A stretch of DNA of 64,000 nucleotides from Planococcus antarcticus DSM 14505 (lineage in GTDB: Bacteria > Bacillota > Bacilli > Bacillales_A > Planococcaceae). Below, piece after piece: positions 51,746 through 62,056 of this stretch (positions within the stretch are counted from its first letter, which is position 1; every line of letters starts with the position of its first letter). The stretch is taken from contig NZ_CP016534.2 in assembly GCF_001687565.2 (NCBI RefSeq), positions 2,608,501-2,672,500 on the forward strand. The letters run 5' to 3'. The position numbers were made by a program, and so were the translations under genes. A model generated the notes under the pieces. That model ran no database searches and was not told the DNA's origin. It saw only the letters and a list, made by a program, of their open reading frames with translations.

Positions 51746-52587
51746 TTATTTGGTTAGAAATGACCACGCATACTGTGCGTAAAGTTCTGCACCTGTTGCC
51801 ATCGCGTCTTCGTCAACATTAAACTTTCCGTGATGATGAGCCCACTGCGTGTCTTTCTCAGCGTTTCCACTTCCTACTAATGCAAAGCTTCCAGGTACTT
51901 CATCAAGATAAAATGAAAAATCTTCTCCACCCATTGTAGGTTTTTCATCGTAAATAGAGTCTTTACTAAATGCTTCGATTGCCACTTCTTGGACTAATTG
52001 TGCACTTTCTAATCCATTGATAACAGCTTGTGTGCCTCTAATATAGTCAACTTCTGCAGTACCTCCATATATCGCAGCTGTGTGATCCGCATAAACTTGC
52101 AACTGCTTTTCAATATGATCACGGATTGCAGGATCAAAGCATCGCACCGTGCCGTGCCGTGCCTTCGATTTCCGCATTTTCAGCGATGATGTTACAGCGA
52201 GTTCCTACAACCATCTTACCAACTGTTACCACCGCTGACTGCTGCGGGTCGACCGTGCGAGAAACGATCGATTGCACATTCATGACGAAAGAAGAAGCGA
52301 TAATTGCCGCGTCAATACTAGCTTGTGGCATCGCTCCTTGACCTTTAAAACGGACCTTAAAAATATCGGCTGACGCAAATGAAGGTCCCGGACTGCAAGC
52401 CACTTTATTCGTATCGCCTTGAGACCAGATATGAATACCGAAAACATTGTCGACTCCTTTTACGGCACCCTGCTCGACCAGTGCTTTAGCGCCAGTCGCT
52501 ACTTCTTCAGCAGGCTGAAAGACGACGGATTTGAATCATTTCTTCGCTATTTTCTTTAATTGCATTTTTTATCGTTTGGTTGATCAT
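51746..52587 (-). pseudogene. M20D amidohydrolase (HipO-like), decayed
   Basis: Begins at the ATG at 52587 as MINQTIKNAIKENSEEMIQI, the normal N-terminus, then jumps near 52520 straight to VVFQPAEEVATGAKALVEQG, so roughly a hundred residues with metal ligands are deleted. The frame then runs GVDNVFGIHIWSQGD and MVVGTRCNIIAENAEIEG to a second break near 52145, where GGCAC is repeated three times. Removing two copies restores EGTVRCFDPAIRDHIEKQ. The end, KPTMGGEDFSFYLDEVPGSF, is intact. Two independent lesions mean it is not functional. Confidence 0.85.
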
Positions 52588-52656
52588 ATTGAATTTACTC
52601 CGATTTTCTGTTTTTACTTATACAAAAGCTGAAAACTCGTCTACTAAAATTCCTAT

Positions 52657-53853
52657 TTATAGGAACCCTACGAATATACCGGCTAATATAACGGAAACAA
52701 TGGTAACTGTGATAAAGCCCGCCACCAGCATCGGAGGCAGCATATGGCTGGTCAAAACTTCACGTTCTTCTTCGTCTTTTGTCAATGAATTAATCACTTC
52801 CACTGTAATGATATAATCTGCAGGGAATCCATAAAGAGCGGTCAAAGAAACCGCAAATGCCATCTCTTTACTGACTTTAAGAAGTCTTCCGATGAAGAAT
52901 GAAAAAATATACATACCGATCACACCGATGACGATACAACCGATTAATGGGTAAAGGATTTCTAGCATCATACTTGGCGTAGCATTTTTCAAGCCGTCGA
53001 AAATATAAAGCAATAAGCCCATGATTGCGAATCCAAAACCGTTCGCTTTTTGCAATGGGTGGCGTTCAAGAAAACCAATGCTGCGTGCAATAACACCAAA
53101 TAGCAAGCACAGGACGAATGGGCTGATTTCCACGATTGGAGCAGCTAGCGTCGATGTCAAGTAGGCCAGGTAACCAACCAAGGCCAAACGGAAAAACTTA
53201 AAGAAATCGGTATTGTATTTATCTGGCATCTTCGCAAACATACGCGGTTCATTAACCGTTTTGCCCGTTTTGCCTTTTTGTTCGCCAGGTACTTGCTTCG
53301 CTGTCAATTCGTTGTTTCTGTATTTGTTCAAAAGGTTTTGGCCTTCTTTTTTCAGCATAATTGAAGTCAGTGGATAGCCTGCAAATCCTTGCACCACATA
53401 AATAACGATGGCAAAGACCGCGAGAGTTGGAAGTCCAGCTGCAGCTGCCCCTTCTGACATGATTAATGCAGAAACCAGTCCCCCGACCAATGGCGGGATA
53501 GCCACTACGACCGTTTCGAAATCAAATAGTAAAATCCCGATGCTGAACAATGCTGCAATTATTCCAAGAATACCTGATATGGCAATCAAGATTGTCTTCC
53601 ATTGGTTTTTCAATTCTTCCAAAGACAATAAAGTACCCATATTTGTAATCAATAAATAAATAAGCATAACCGCAACTGCCGGCGGTACACCCGCTATTGC
53701 GACAATTTCAGGAGGGAAGAATGTCCAATATCCCAGCAGAAACAGTACCCCACTGATGAATATAGAAGGAATCCAAGCTTTTGTGCGAGTTGAAATTGCC
53801 TCGCCGATAAATAATACAAGAATTAAAATTGTCAATGCCAGCATCTGAGCCAT
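52657..53853 (-). CDS. Multipass membrane transporter, family uncertain
   Basis: 398 residues from the ATG at 53853 (AGGAGG upstream). About ten membrane helices with a hydrophilic central loop (KQVPGEQKGKTGKTVNEPRM). LIYLLITNMGTLLSLEELKN, PPLVGGLVSALIMSEGAAAA and LTALYGFPADYIITVEVINS are the most distinctive segments. The two-halved layout resembles the glutamate:sodium symporter (GltS) type, but I cannot confirm the family. Position ahead of two M20 hydrolases suggests it imports their substrate. Confidence 0.65.
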   Translation of the reverse strand: MAQMLALTILILVLFIGEAISTRTKAWIPSIFISGVLFLLGYWTFFPPEIVAIAGVPPAVAVMLIYLLITNMGTLLSLEELKNQWKTILIAISGILGIIAALFSIGILLFDFETVVVAIPPLVGGLVSALIMSEGAAAAGLPTLAVFAIVIYVVQGFAGYPLTSIMLKKEGQNLLNKYRNNELTAKQVPGEQKGKTGKTVNEPRMFAKMPDKYNTDFFKFFRLALVGYLAYLTSTLAAPIVEISPFVLCLLFGVIARSIGFLERHPLQKANGFGFAIMGLLLYIFDGLKNATPSMMLEILYPLIGCIVIGVIGMYIFSFFIGRLLKVSKEMAFAVSLTALYGFPADYIITVEVINSLTKDEEEREVLTSHMLPPMLVAGFITVTIVSVILAGIFVGFL

Positions 53854-53898
53854 TTTCTGTTCCTCCTTTTCTCTTTCCAATAGCAGTTAAGCTATCAT

Positions 53899-53919
53899 CT
53901 TTAATTGTTTAAATTAAAG
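53899..53919. promoter_or_regulatory. Inverted repeat in a divergent intergenic region
   Basis: CTTTAATT and AATTAAAG are perfect eight-base arms around GTTTA, upstream of the transporter gene. It could be an operator. A plus-strand TATAAT follows nearby. The remaining 53920-54178 is AT-rich without a gene. Confidence 0.35.
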
Positions 53920-54178
53920 ATTTGTATAATGATGCAATACTAGCACAATATTAAAGCACAATAAATAGAATAAAAAGACTATTTTGAAATAACGATAAAT
54001 CGAATTCTATTCATCTTCTTTAAAGCGATTCAAAAATTCTCTATTGCTATCAAGATTACCTTTTATTTTTACCAAAAATCTTCGGACTCCTTGGTTGACT
54101 TCTCTTCAAACGTTTACCTGCCGGACAATAGAGGTATTTAGTTGGAATAAGTACAAATCAAAAGGAGGAATCAATCAA

Positions 54179-55603
54179 ATGGATGGCAGACATTATATCA
54201 ATGGGGAATGGACGGATACAGGTGATGGCAAAATTGAAGTGATGAATCCCGCAACTGGTGAAGTCATCGGATCAGTACCTAACGGAGGCGAACAAGAAGC
54301 TACAACAGCAATTGAAGCTGCTGCTGCAGCCTTTCCAGAATGGTCGAAGACAACCGCCTATCATCGTGCTGAGATTCTGGTGAAGTGGCATGACCTACTG
54401 CTTGATCACAAAGAAGAAATTGGTGAAATTTTAACAAAAGAAATGGGCAAGCCTCTTGCCGAAGCTATTGGAGAAATAGAGTATTCTGCTTCGTTCGTCT
54501 CGTGGTTTGCTGAGGAAGGCAAGCGCATGTATGGTCGGACAATTCCAGCAAGCAAGGACGGCAAACGCATTCAGATCAATAAACAGCCGGTGGGTGTAGT
54601 AGTATCCATCACGCCGTGGAATTTCCCGGCAGCAATGATGGCTAGAAAAATGGCCCCCGCTCTTGCTGCTGGCTGTACATTTGTTGCCAAGCCGGCAAAA
54701 ATGACTCCGCTAACTGCCGTTAAAATGTACGAACTTGCGATTGAAGCCGGATTCCCTAGAGGCGTCATCAACTTAGTAACCGGTAGCGCCAGTAAGATTG
54801 GTAAGGTTTTCACCAGTCATCCCGATGTTCGTAAGCTAACGTTTACCGGTTCGACTGAAATTGGCAAAGAATTGATGAAGCAAGCGTCGGAAACCATGTT
54901 GAACCTTTCTCTCGAATTAGGTGGACACGCACCCATCATCGTTTTAGAAGATGCGGACATGGATTTAGCCATTGAAGGTGTCATGGCGTCCAAATTCCGG
55001 AATGCCGGACAGACTTGCGTGTGCGGCAATCGAATTTATGTACAGCAAAGCATAGTCGAGGAATTTTCACAGAAACTCCAGCAAGCTGCCGGCAATTTGA
55101 AAGTTGGCAATGGACTAGAAGAAGGCGTGCAAATTGGACCTTTGGTCGATAAAGACGGCTATGAAAAAGTTGAGAAACATGTCCAAGATGCTGTTGAAAA
55201 AGGAGCAAAAGTTTTAGTTGGTGGAGATGGACATTCAAAAAACAATGCCTATTATTATAATCCAACGGTTTTGATTGATGCTACATCTGATATGCTGGTG
55301 ATGAACGAGGAAACCTTTGGCCCTGTAGCTCCAATCATGTCTTTTGAAACCGATGAAGAGGCGGTCAAATTGGCAAATGATACGCGTTTCGGATTAGCAG
55401 CTTATTTCTTCACCAAAAGCATGTCTCGTGGAACTTATTTATCTGAAAGTCTGGATTATGGAATTGTCGGCTGGAACGACGGAGCTCCTTCTTCAGCACA
55501 GGCTCCATTCGGTGGTATGAAAGAAAGCGGCGTCGGACGTGAAGGCGGTCAAGAAGGATTAGATGCATTCTTGGAAACCAAATATATTTCCATAAAAGTA
55601 TAA
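54179..55603 (+). CDS. NAD(P)-dependent aldehyde dehydrogenase (succinate-semialdehyde dehydrogenase-like)
   Basis: 474 residues from the ATG at 54179 (AAGGAGG upstream); sequence before it in frame is not conserved. VSITPWNFPAAMMARKMAPA binds the cofactor, LTFTGSTEIGKELMK follows, the general base Glu is in SLELGGHAPIIVLEDAD and the nucleophile in NAGQTCVCGNRIYVQ. It most resembles GabD/SSADH and glutarate-semialdehyde enzymes. It is divergent from the transporter-hydrolase group and could act on their products. Confidence 0.88.
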   Translation: MDGRHYINGEWTDTGDGKIEVMNPATGEVIGSVPNGGEQEATTAIEAAAAAFPEWSKTTAYHRAEILVKWHDLLLDHKEEIGEILTKEMGKPLAEAIGEIEYSASFVSWFAEEGKRMYGRTIPASKDGKRIQINKQPVGVVVSITPWNFPAAMMARKMAPALAAGCTFVAKPAKMTPLTAVKMYELAIEAGFPRGVINLVTGSASKIGKVFTSHPDVRKLTFTGSTEIGKELMKQASETMLNLSLELGGHAPIIVLEDADMDLAIEGVMASKFRNAGQTCVCGNRIYVQQSIVEEFSQKLQQAAGNLKVGNGLEEGVQIGPLVDKDGYEKVEKHVQDAVEKGAKVLVGGDGHSKNNAYYYNPTVLIDATSDMLVMNEETFGPVAPIMSFETDEEAVKLANDTRFGLAAYFFTKSMSRGTYLSESLDYGIVGWNDGAPSSAQAPFGGMKESGVGREGGQEGLDAFLETKYISIKV

Positions 55604-55627
55604 GAAAAGTGCTAGCAAATTCAAATC

Positions 55628-55669
55628 AAAAAAGAAGCGGTCGGAAATTTCCCGGTCCGCTTCTTTTTT
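55628..55669. terminator. Bidirectional terminator between the aldehyde dehydrogenase gene and thrB
   Basis: AAAAAAGAAGCGG / CCGCTTCTTTTTT perfect stem with a 16-base loop. Confidence 0.9.
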
Positions 55670-55673
55670 CGTT

Positions 55674-56579
55674 TTACACAACTGTTTCACCTATTTTAAT
55701 GCCGGTTGAAGAAGGTCTGATGGCCAGGCATTCATAGAGTGGGAATTTCGCAGCTAATTGCGCTGCCACCCTTTTTTCCTGCCCTTTTTTTACAGCGATG
55801 AACAAAGAAGGTCCTGCTCCACTGATTGCCGAGCCAAAGACGTCTAATTCGAGGCAGCTTTGTTGTATGGCATCAAAATCAGGAAAATGGTCTTTACGAT
55901 AAGGCTCATGAAAAACATCTTTCTGCATCATTCGTCCCGCCACTTTCCAGTCTCCCCTTACTAAAGCGGCTGCCATTGTATTGCCGGCTGCGCTGCCGCG
56001 TATAGTGGTTTTATACGCTAAAACTTCTGGCAATAAATTGCGTGATTCGACTGTCAGAAATTCAGTAGGAGGAACCAGAATGACCACGCCAATCTCCACT
56101 TCCGGAACATGAACGATTTCTAAATCTTCTTCATCAAAATAAGAAATTGTCAAACCACCAAGAAGTGACGCTGAGATATTGTCCGGATGGCCTTCTAGTT
56201 CTGTTCCAATCCTCAGTTTTTCTTTCATGGGTAGCTGCAAGCCGATCAACCGATCCGCAATTTCAATTCCTGCAGCGATTGCCGATGCACTACTTCCAAG
56301 GCCCCTACTTAATGGAATATCTGTATCCACCATTAATTTGGCAGTTGGCAGCGGATGTCCATACTTATCCGCAACTGCTTGTGCAGTCGTGACAATCAGA
56401 TTATCTGTGCCGCTTGCAATCTGCTGATAAGCAGGATCTTTGTATTCGACAAGCCAAGCAGTTGCTGGTGATGCATGAACAAGCATATAGATGTCCAATG
56501 CCAGACCAATTGAATCAAAACCTGGACCGAGATTAGCCGTTGAAGCAGGAACAGTCACTGAAAACTCTTTCCAGTTCAT
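55674..56579 (-). CDS. thrB: Homoserine kinase ThrB
   Basis: 301 residues, GHMP kinase. [20 protein letters not shown] is the N-terminal signature, [20 protein letters not shown] the ATP loop and [16 protein letters not shown] the C-terminal motif. It makes O-phosphohomoserine for ThrC. Overlaps thrC by four bases at the end of the hom-thrC-thrB operon. Confidence 0.96.
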   Translation of the reverse strand: MNWKEFSVTVPASTANLGPGFDSIGLALDIYMLVHASPATAWLVEYKDPAYQQIASGTDNLIVTTAQAVADKYGHPLPTAKLMVDTDIPLSRGLGSSASAIAAGIEIADRLIGLQLPMKEKLRIGTELEGHPDNISASLLGGLTISYFDEEDLEIVHVPEVEIGVVILVPPTEFLTVESRNLLPEVLAYKTTIRGSAAGNTMAAALVRGDWKVAGRMMQKDVFHEPYRKDHFPDFDAIQQSCLELDVFGSAISGAGPSLFIAVKKGQEKRVAAQLAAKFPLYECLAIRPSSTGIKIGETVV

Positions 56580-57637
56580 ATTTTCACTCCTTTTTTTAAA
56601 TCCTCCCAGAAACGCTCCATATCTTCCGGAACGAGAAGTGCTTTGTGTTGATTAACTGAAATTGCCGTTTCAGGATCTTTCAAGCCGTTACCTGTCAAGA
56701 CAGCCACAACTTTCGAACCTTTTTCCAACATGCCACTTTCAACTTGTTTTTTGATGCCCGCAATAGAAGCACAAGATGCCGGTTCAGCAAATAGGCCTTC
56801 AGTTCGAGCCAAGAGCTGATAAGCTTCGAGGATTTCTTCGTCAGTAGCTGCTAAAATGGTACCATTTGATTGATCTAAAGCATCGAGCGCCAGTTGCCAA
56901 CTTGCCGGATTGCCGATGCGAATAGCGGTTGCAACTGTCTCTGGATTTTCTACAACTTTATTATGAACGATTGGTGCTGCACCCGCTGCCTGGATACCTA
57001 AAAGTACCGGACGTTTTTCGCCAGTGCGCTCCGCATATTCTGTAAAGCCTTTCCAGGAGGCTGAAATGTTGCCCGCGTTACCGACTGGCAATGCAAAGAT
57101 ATCTGGTACTTGCCCCAATTGGTCAATGACTTCAAATGCGATTGTTTTCTGTCCCTCTAAGCGGTAAGGATTGACTGAATTAACCAAAGCGATTCCTGCT
57201 TCTTGACCAACTTCACGCACCATCTGCAGCGCTTCATCAAAATTTCCTTTGATTTCAAGGATTTCCGCTCCGTACATTTTGGCTTGCGCTAGTTTCCCGA
57301 GCGCAATGCGGCCTTCTGGAATGACGACGATGGTCCGCATGCCTGCTCTCGCACCGTATGCTGCGGCCGAGGCCGATGTATTGCCGGTTGAAGCGCAAAT
57401 CAATACGGTCTTGCCTTCTTCTTTGGCTTTTGCAACAGCCATCACCATGCCTCGGTCTTTAAATGAACCCGTTGGATTTGCACCTTCTAGTTTTACGTAA
57501 AGGTCAATTCCCCATTCTTTTGACAGTTTCTCCAAATGTACAAGCGGTGTATTGCCTTCTTGCAAAGTCAGTGGAGGCGTATTTTCTGTAATGGGCAGCC
57601 ATTCTTTATGTTCTTCGATCAATCCTTGCCATCTCAT
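56576..57637 (-). CDS. thrC: Threonine synthase ThrC
   Basis: 353 residues, the short Gram-positive form. [20 protein letters not shown], the PLP lysine in [34 protein letters not shown] and [16 protein letters not shown] bind PLP and phosphate. Converts O-phosphohomoserine to threonine. Its start overlaps the hom stop (ATGA). Confidence 0.97.
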   Translation of the reverse strand: MRWQGLIEEHKEWLPITENTPPLTLQEGNTPLVHLEKLSKEWGIDLYVKLEGANPTGSFKDRGMVMAVAKAKEEGKTVLICASTGNTSASAAAYGARAGMRTIVVIPEGRIALGKLAQAKMYGAEILEIKGNFDEALQMVREVGQEAGIALVNSVNPYRLEGQKTIAFEVIDQLGQVPDIFALPVGNAGNISASWKGFTEYAERTGEKRPVLLGIQAAGAAPIVHNKVVENPETVATAIRIGNPASWQLALDALDQSNGTILAATDEEILEAYQLLARTEGLFAEPASCASIAGIKKQVESGMLEKGSKVVAVLTGNGLKDPETAISVNQHKALLVPEDMERFWEDLKKGVKI

Positions 57638-58926
57638 GCTGTTTCCTCTCCTTCTATGCGGTAATGGCTAATGACGCTCGCCGTTCCTTCCAAATCACTC
57701 AATACGTCCAAATGTTGCTGTCGAGAAATTTGATGAGTCAGCAAGACCAATTCAGCCTTGTCAACTTCTCCGGCAGGCGACTGCATGACCGATTGGATGC
57801 TGGCCTCATGCTTGCTATAGATCGATGTCATTTTTGATAAAACACCAACTTCATCATTTACTAGCAAGCGGTGGAAATATTTTGAAAACCGTTTTGATTC
57901 CGGTTTGATGACACGCACATGTTGCGCTGAATGGGCACGTTTTCCGTTGACGCCGAGTTGCAGGTTGCGACATGCTGCGATAATGTCAGATACGACAGAC
58001 GTCGCTGTTGGCAAAGATCCTGCTCCCGGACCATAGAGCATGGTCTCACCTACAGCATCCCCATATATGTATACTGCATTAAATTCGTTGTTCACAGCTG
58101 CAAGCGGATGTGAGTTTGCCAGGAAGATCGGTTCTACTGACACTTCGATTCCATCTTCATCTTTCGTTGAAGAACCGACCATTTTCATGGTATACCCGAA
58201 TTTATTCGCTAGTTCCAAATCGCCATCACGAATTTCTTTCATTCCTCTCACCAGCACATCATCCAAATGGACTTCTGTCGAGAATGCTAGTGAAGACAGA
58301 ATGACCATCTTCCGCGCTGCGTCAATGCCATCAACATCTGCTGAAGGATCTGCTTCAGCGTATCCCAATTCAGTCGCTTCAGCTAATGCATCTTCATAAG
58401 TCATATTTTCTTTTTTCATCTTTGTCAATATGAAATTTGTTGTGCCGTTGACAATTCCCATCAAACTAGAGATTCGGTCAGAAGCCAGGCCATCTTCTAA
58501 TGTGCGAATGATCGGCACACCGCCAGCAACACTTGCCTCATAGAAAAGATCGCATTTTTCGAAGTCCGCCAATTTTAATAATTCATGACCATATTCTGCC
58601 ATGACATCTTTATTGGCGGTAACGACTTGTTTACCTGCTCTGAGCGCTTTTTCGATAGCTGATTTTGCACCGTCTATGCCGCCCATTACTTCAACAATGA
58701 TGTCGAGAGAAGAATCATTCAATATTTCTTCTATATCCGTCGTGAATACACTCGGATCTAAACTAGAAAGCCGGTCCTTATTTGTATCTCTGACCAGTAC
58801 TTTTCCGATTGAAACCTGGGCACCTAATTTATGATGCAAATCCTGCTGATGCTGCTGGATGATTTTAGCAACTCCGCTGCCCACCGTTCCAAGGCCTAAT
58901 AATCCGATTGAAATTTCATTTTTCAT
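57634..58926 (-). CDS. hom: Homoserine dehydrogenase with C-terminal ACT domain
   Basis: 430 residues from the ATG at 58926 (GGGGGGA upstream). NAD(P) fold [20 protein letters not shown]; catalytic region [20 protein letters not shown] and [15 protein letters not shown]-terminal ACT domain ([20 protein letters not shown]) for feedback by threonine. It reduces aspartate semialdehyde to homoserine. First gene of hom-thrC-thrB, divergent from the aspartokinase gene. Confidence 0.97.
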   Translation of the reverse strand: MKNEISIGLLGLGTVGSGVAKIIQQHQQDLHHKLGAQVSIGKVLVRDTNKDRLSSLDPSVFTTDIEEILNDSSLDIIVEVMGGIDGAKSAIEKALRAGKQVVTANKDVMAEYGHELLKLADFEKCDLFYEASVAGGVPIIRTLEDGLASDRISSLMGIVNGTTNFILTKMKKENMTYEDALAEATELGYAEADPSADVDGIDAARKMVILSSLAFSTEVHLDDVLVRGMKEIRDGDLELANKFGYTMKMVGSSTKDEDGIEVSVEPIFLANSHPLAAVNNEFNAVYIYGDAVGETMLYGPGAGSLPTATSVVSDIIAACRNLQLGVNGKRAHSAQHVRVIKPESKRFSKYFHRLLVNDEVGVLSKMTSIYSKHEASIQSVMQSPAGEVDKAELVLLTHQISRQQHLDVLSDLEGTASVISHYRIEGEETA

Positions 58927-58985
58927 TGACGATTCCCCCCATGGTGTGTACACTGTGAAAAAACAACTGTTTTTGTCATAGGGAC

Positions 58986-59014
58986 ATTATAGTATTATAT
59001 TTTAGTTAAAACAA
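58986..59014 (-). promoter_or_regulatory. Promoter of hom-thrC-thrB
   Basis: Minus strand TTGTTT (59009-59014), a 17-base spacer, TATAAT (58986-58991). The start codon is about 60 bases downstream. No T-box or other leader structure fits in the short space. Confidence 0.65.
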
Positions 59015-59053
59015 CCCTTTTGCAGACTATTAAAAAAGATGGGACTTGATTGG

Positions 59054-60418
59054 ATGAAAGTGAGCAAATTTGGCGGTACTTCAGTAGCTAGTGCACAACA
59101 GATAAAAAAAGTAGCGGCAATCGTTAAAGCGGAGCCTTCCCGCAAGATTGTCGTCGTCTCCGCTCCCGGCAAGCGATTTGATGGAGATGTAAAAGTGACG
59201 GATCTGCTGATTAACTTGTCAGCCACCGCACTCCGGGATGAACCGACCGAAGCTCCTCTTGCCAAAGTCTTGGGACGCTATTCGGAAATTGCAGATGAAT
59301 TAGGGCTAGCCAATGACATCCAAAAAGTCATCGAAACTGACCTTATGAACCGTCTTCAATCCGATAAAAGTTCTCCCCCTCTTTTTGCGGACCTGATCAA
59401 AGCAAGCGGCGAAGACAACGCTGCAAAATTGATCGCCGCTTACCTGACATCCATCGGTCTCGCCGCCGAATACGTTAATCCGTTTGATGCCGGTTTGTTT
59501 GTAAATGGCTTGCCTGAACGGGCACAGGCGCTCCCTGAGGCTTATGATCGTCTGGCAGCATTGGGCAATAAAGAAACCATCACAGTCTTCCCTGGCTTTT
59601 TCGGTTATACAAAAGAAGGCTTGCTGCGGACATTCGAACGCGGCGGATCAGATATCACAGGCTCAATTCTGGCAGCTGCAGTCAAGGCGGAGCTCTATGA
59701 AAACTTTACCGATGTTGACTGTGTGTTTGCGGCAAATCCGCGTGTCGTCGAAAATCCTGTCGAAATCGAACAGATGACTTATCGGGAAATGCGGGAACTT
59801 TCATATGCTGGATTTGCGGTTCTGCACGATGAAGCCTTGATGCCTGTTTTTAAAGCGGCGGTTCCTTTATGCATCCGCAATACCAATAATCCAGCAGCTC
59901 CAGGAACTATGATTGTCGCAGAGCGCAATCATTCGCTGCGCCCTGTTACTGGAATCTCCGCAGACAGCGGCTTCTCAACGCTCTACGTCAGTAAATACTT
60001 GATGAACCGTGAAATTGGTTTTGGCCGCAGATTACTTCAAATATTGGAAGACGAAGAAATTTCATATGAACATATCCCATCTGGTATCGATAACCTTTCC
60101 GTTATTTTGCGCAGCCATCAATTGACTGCCGATAAAGAGCAGCGAATTGTTGATCGTGTGAAAACAGAGCTTCTGGCTGATGATGTCCATATCCGAAGTG
60201 ATTTTTCAATGATTGTCCTCGTTGGAGAAGGCATGAACAATACCAAGGGTCTGACTGCCCGCGCAGCGAATGCGTTTGCCAGAACCGGAGTCAATATTGA
60301 AATGATTAATCAGGGTTCTTCCGAAGTGAGTTTGGTGTTCGGTATCTTGAAAGAAGATGAGCAAAAAATATTGAACGAATTGTACAAAGAATTCTTTGAG
60401 CCTGTTTTGGTTCATTAA
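59054..60418 (+). CDS. thrD: Aspartate kinase (YclM/ThrD type)
   Basis: 454 residues from the ATG at 59054, the same length as B. subtilis YclM; the ATG at 59039 adds five residues without a binding site. MKVSKFGGTSVASAQQIKKV is the kinase N-terminus, FPGFFGYTKEGLLRTFERGG and SDITGSILAAAVKAELYENF follow, and two ACT domains close the protein (GFSTLYVSKYLMNREIGFGR, SMIVLVGEGMNNTKGLTARA). It feeds the aspartate pathway; its place beside hom suggests a role for threonine. Confidence 0.93.
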   Translation: MKVSKFGGTSVASAQQIKKVAAIVKAEPSRKIVVVSAPGKRFDGDVKVTDLLINLSATALRDEPTEAPLAKVLGRYSEIADELGLANDIQKVIETDLMNRLQSDKSSPPLFADLIKASGEDNAAKLIAAYLTSIGLAAEYVNPFDAGLFVNGLPERAQALPEAYDRLAALGNKETITVFPGFFGYTKEGLLRTFERGGSDITGSILAAAVKAELYENFTDVDCVFAANPRVVENPVEIEQMTYREMRELSYAGFAVLHDEALMPVFKAAVPLCIRNTNNPAAPGTMIVAERNHSLRPVTGISADSGFSTLYVSKYLMNREIGFGRRLLQILEDEEISYEHIPSGIDNLSVILRSHQLTADKEQRIVDRVKTELLADDVHIRSDFSMIVLVGEGMNNTKGLTARAANAFARTGVNIEMINQGSSEVSLVFGILKEDEQKILNELYKEFFEPVLVH

Positions 60419-60429
60419 ACAATACTTTC

Positions 60430-60463
60430 AACTCTTGAGCTTACGGGCTCAGGAGTTTTTTAT
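60430..60463 (+). terminator. Terminator of the aspartokinase gene
   Basis: AACTCTTGAGC pairs with GCTCAGGAGTT (one G-U pair), followed by TTTTT. Confidence 0.8.
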
Positions 60464-60569
60464 TAGATTCAGTTGACTTCAGCATAAAACATTTCTTGTT
60501 TAATTGATCCAGCTTATTTATTTCTGAAAATTATGATAATATAGAGCTATTCTGAGAGGAGGAAGATTG

Positions 60570-61418
60570 ATGACTGGTATTATCAAGCCCACCCCGAAAT
60601 TGTACGTGATGGATAACGGTACGTTGAGTATGGATAAAAATTTCATGATTTCCATGCATAACCCAGCAAGTGTAGAACATCCGAATCAGCCAAGTGAAAT
60701 GGTGACGTTTCCTGTTTACACGGTATTAATTGATCATCCAGAAGGCAAGATTTTATTTGACACCGCATGCAACCCAAATTCAATGGGGGCTGAAGGTCGC
60801 TGGGGAAAAGTAACGCAATCTCTTTTTCCAATTGATATGCCAGAAGAATGCTATTTGCATAACCGTTTAGATGAGCTCGGCGTTCGTCCAGAAGACATTA
60901 AATATGTTGTAGCTTCTCATCTCCATTTGGATCATGCAGGCTGCCTCGAGCTGTTTACCAACGCGACCATCATTGTTCACGAAGATGAATTGAATGGAGC
61001 TTTGCAAACCTATGCCAGAAATACTAAAGAAGGTGCTTATATTTGGGGTGACATTGATGCTTGGATCAAAAACAATCTACAATGGAAAACCGTTAAACGA
61101 ACAGAAGATGGACTTCAACTAGCTGAAGGAATCAAACTGCTGAATTTCGGCAGTGGTCATGCCTGGGGAATGCTCGGACTGCAAATTCAACTTCCCGAAA
61201 CTGGCGGCATTATTCTTGCTTCTGATGCGATTTATACTGCAGAAAGCTTTGGCCCGCCAGTTAAACCACCTGGGATTTTATACGATTCTGTCGGCTATAC
61301 TTCAGCTGTTGAAAAAATTCGCAGACTTTCACAAGAAACCAATTCAGATGTTTGGTTTGGTCATGATGCCGATCAATTTAAGACTTTCCGCAAATCGACT
61401 GAAGGCTATTACGAGTAA
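60570..61418 (+). CDS. Metallo-beta-lactamase-fold hydrolase, N-acyl homoserine lactonase-like
   Basis: 282 residues from the ATG at 60570 (GAGGAGG upstream). KLYVMDNGTLSMDKN and VLIDHPEGKILFDTACNP lead to the zinc motif VVASHLHLDHAGCLELF; later ligands are the His in NFGSGHAWGMLGLQ, the Asp in GIILASDAIYTAE and the His in DVWFGHDADQFKTF. This pattern matches AttM/AiiB/AhlD-type lactonases, which open acyl-homoserine lactones or other lactones. The true substrate is unproven. Confidence 0.85.
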   Translation: MTGIIKPTPKLYVMDNGTLSMDKNFMISMHNPASVEHPNQPSEMVTFPVYTVLIDHPEGKILFDTACNPNSMGAEGRWGKVTQSLFPIDMPEECYLHNRLDELGVRPEDIKYVVASHLHLDHAGCLELFTNATIIVHEDELNGALQTYARNTKEGAYIWGDIDAWIKNNLQWKTVKRTEDGLQLAEGIKLLNFGSGHAWGMLGLQIQLPETGGIILASDAIYTAESFGPPVKPPGILYDSVGYTSAVEKIRRLSQETNSDVWFGHDADQFKTFRKSTEGYYE

Positions 61419-61451
61419 ATAACTCAATACGAGTTTTGTCTGTAAAAACTC

Positions 61452-61486
61452 AAAAGCCCTTCGCCCGGGAATGGCAAAGGGCTTTT
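61452..61486. terminator. Bidirectional terminator
   Basis: AAAAGCCCTT / AAGGGCTTTT with a 14-base inner loop, between the lactonase-like and cupin genes. A smaller AACTC/GAGTT hairpin with T run lies at about 61421-61438 just after the lactonase stop. Confidence 0.8.
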
Positions 61487-61492
61487 ATATTT

Positions 61493-61996
61493 TTATGTCC
61501 ATCTTTCAATAACTGGGCCATTATTACCGAAAACAGGATCCAATTTCGGCAATGGCGTATGTTGTATATCTTCCAATACGTAGGGACGCTCTCCAGGTTC
61601 TCCGGTCTTCAGGTTATAGGAGACGCCGCCTGCATAAGCTCCGACAATTTCAAAATCGCCGCTAGCTTCCAGTTTCTTGTGACCGGTTCCCGCAGGCAGC
61701 AGCAAAACATCCCCCGCTGCTACTGGTAACGCTTCACCCTGCTCACCCCCAATTTGTAAAGTCGCAGATCCGCTGCGCACCCCTAAGACTTCGTGCGTGT
61801 TGCTATGGTAATGGTGGTAACCAAAAACACCGCCGGTCCAGCTGTTTGTCCAATCATGGCTGTTGAACACTGTTTCAATTTCCTGTAGATTTTCTGCGAA
61901 GACTGCCGGATAAACAATCACTGCAAGCGAAGGATTGTTCGGAATTGAGCCATCGTCTTCGAATCGAAAAAATTGCGGATTCCACATGTTGTTCAA
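61493..61996 (-). CDS. Cupin domain protein (YjlB-like)
   Basis: 167 residues, one cupin barrel. The metal motif is GYHHYHSNTHEVLGVRSG (three His, then Glu) with the second motif ALPVAAGDVLLLPAGTGHKK. Similar to B. subtilis YjlB. Such proteins bind a metal and may isomerise or oxidise a small molecule; no function is set. Confidence 0.85.
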   Translation of the reverse strand: MNNMWNPQFFRFEDDGSIPNNPSLAVIVYPAVFAENLQEIETVFNSHDWTNSWTGGVFGYHHYHSNTHEVLGVRSGSATLQIGGEQGEALPVAAGDVLLLPAGTGHKKLEASGDFEIVGAYAGGVSYNLKTGEPGERPYVLEDIQHTPLPKLDPVFGNNGPVIERWT

Positions 61997-62056
61997 CTCC
62001 TTGTCTTTTAAGGAACTTTACCCGCATGGCAACAGAATAATCAAGGATTTTACAAA

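Noticed and set aside
58927..59053. T-box or amino-acid riboswitch for the threonine genes
   Set aside because: The region is only about 130 bases, contains a SigA promoter for hom, and has no specifier-type stem or terminator.
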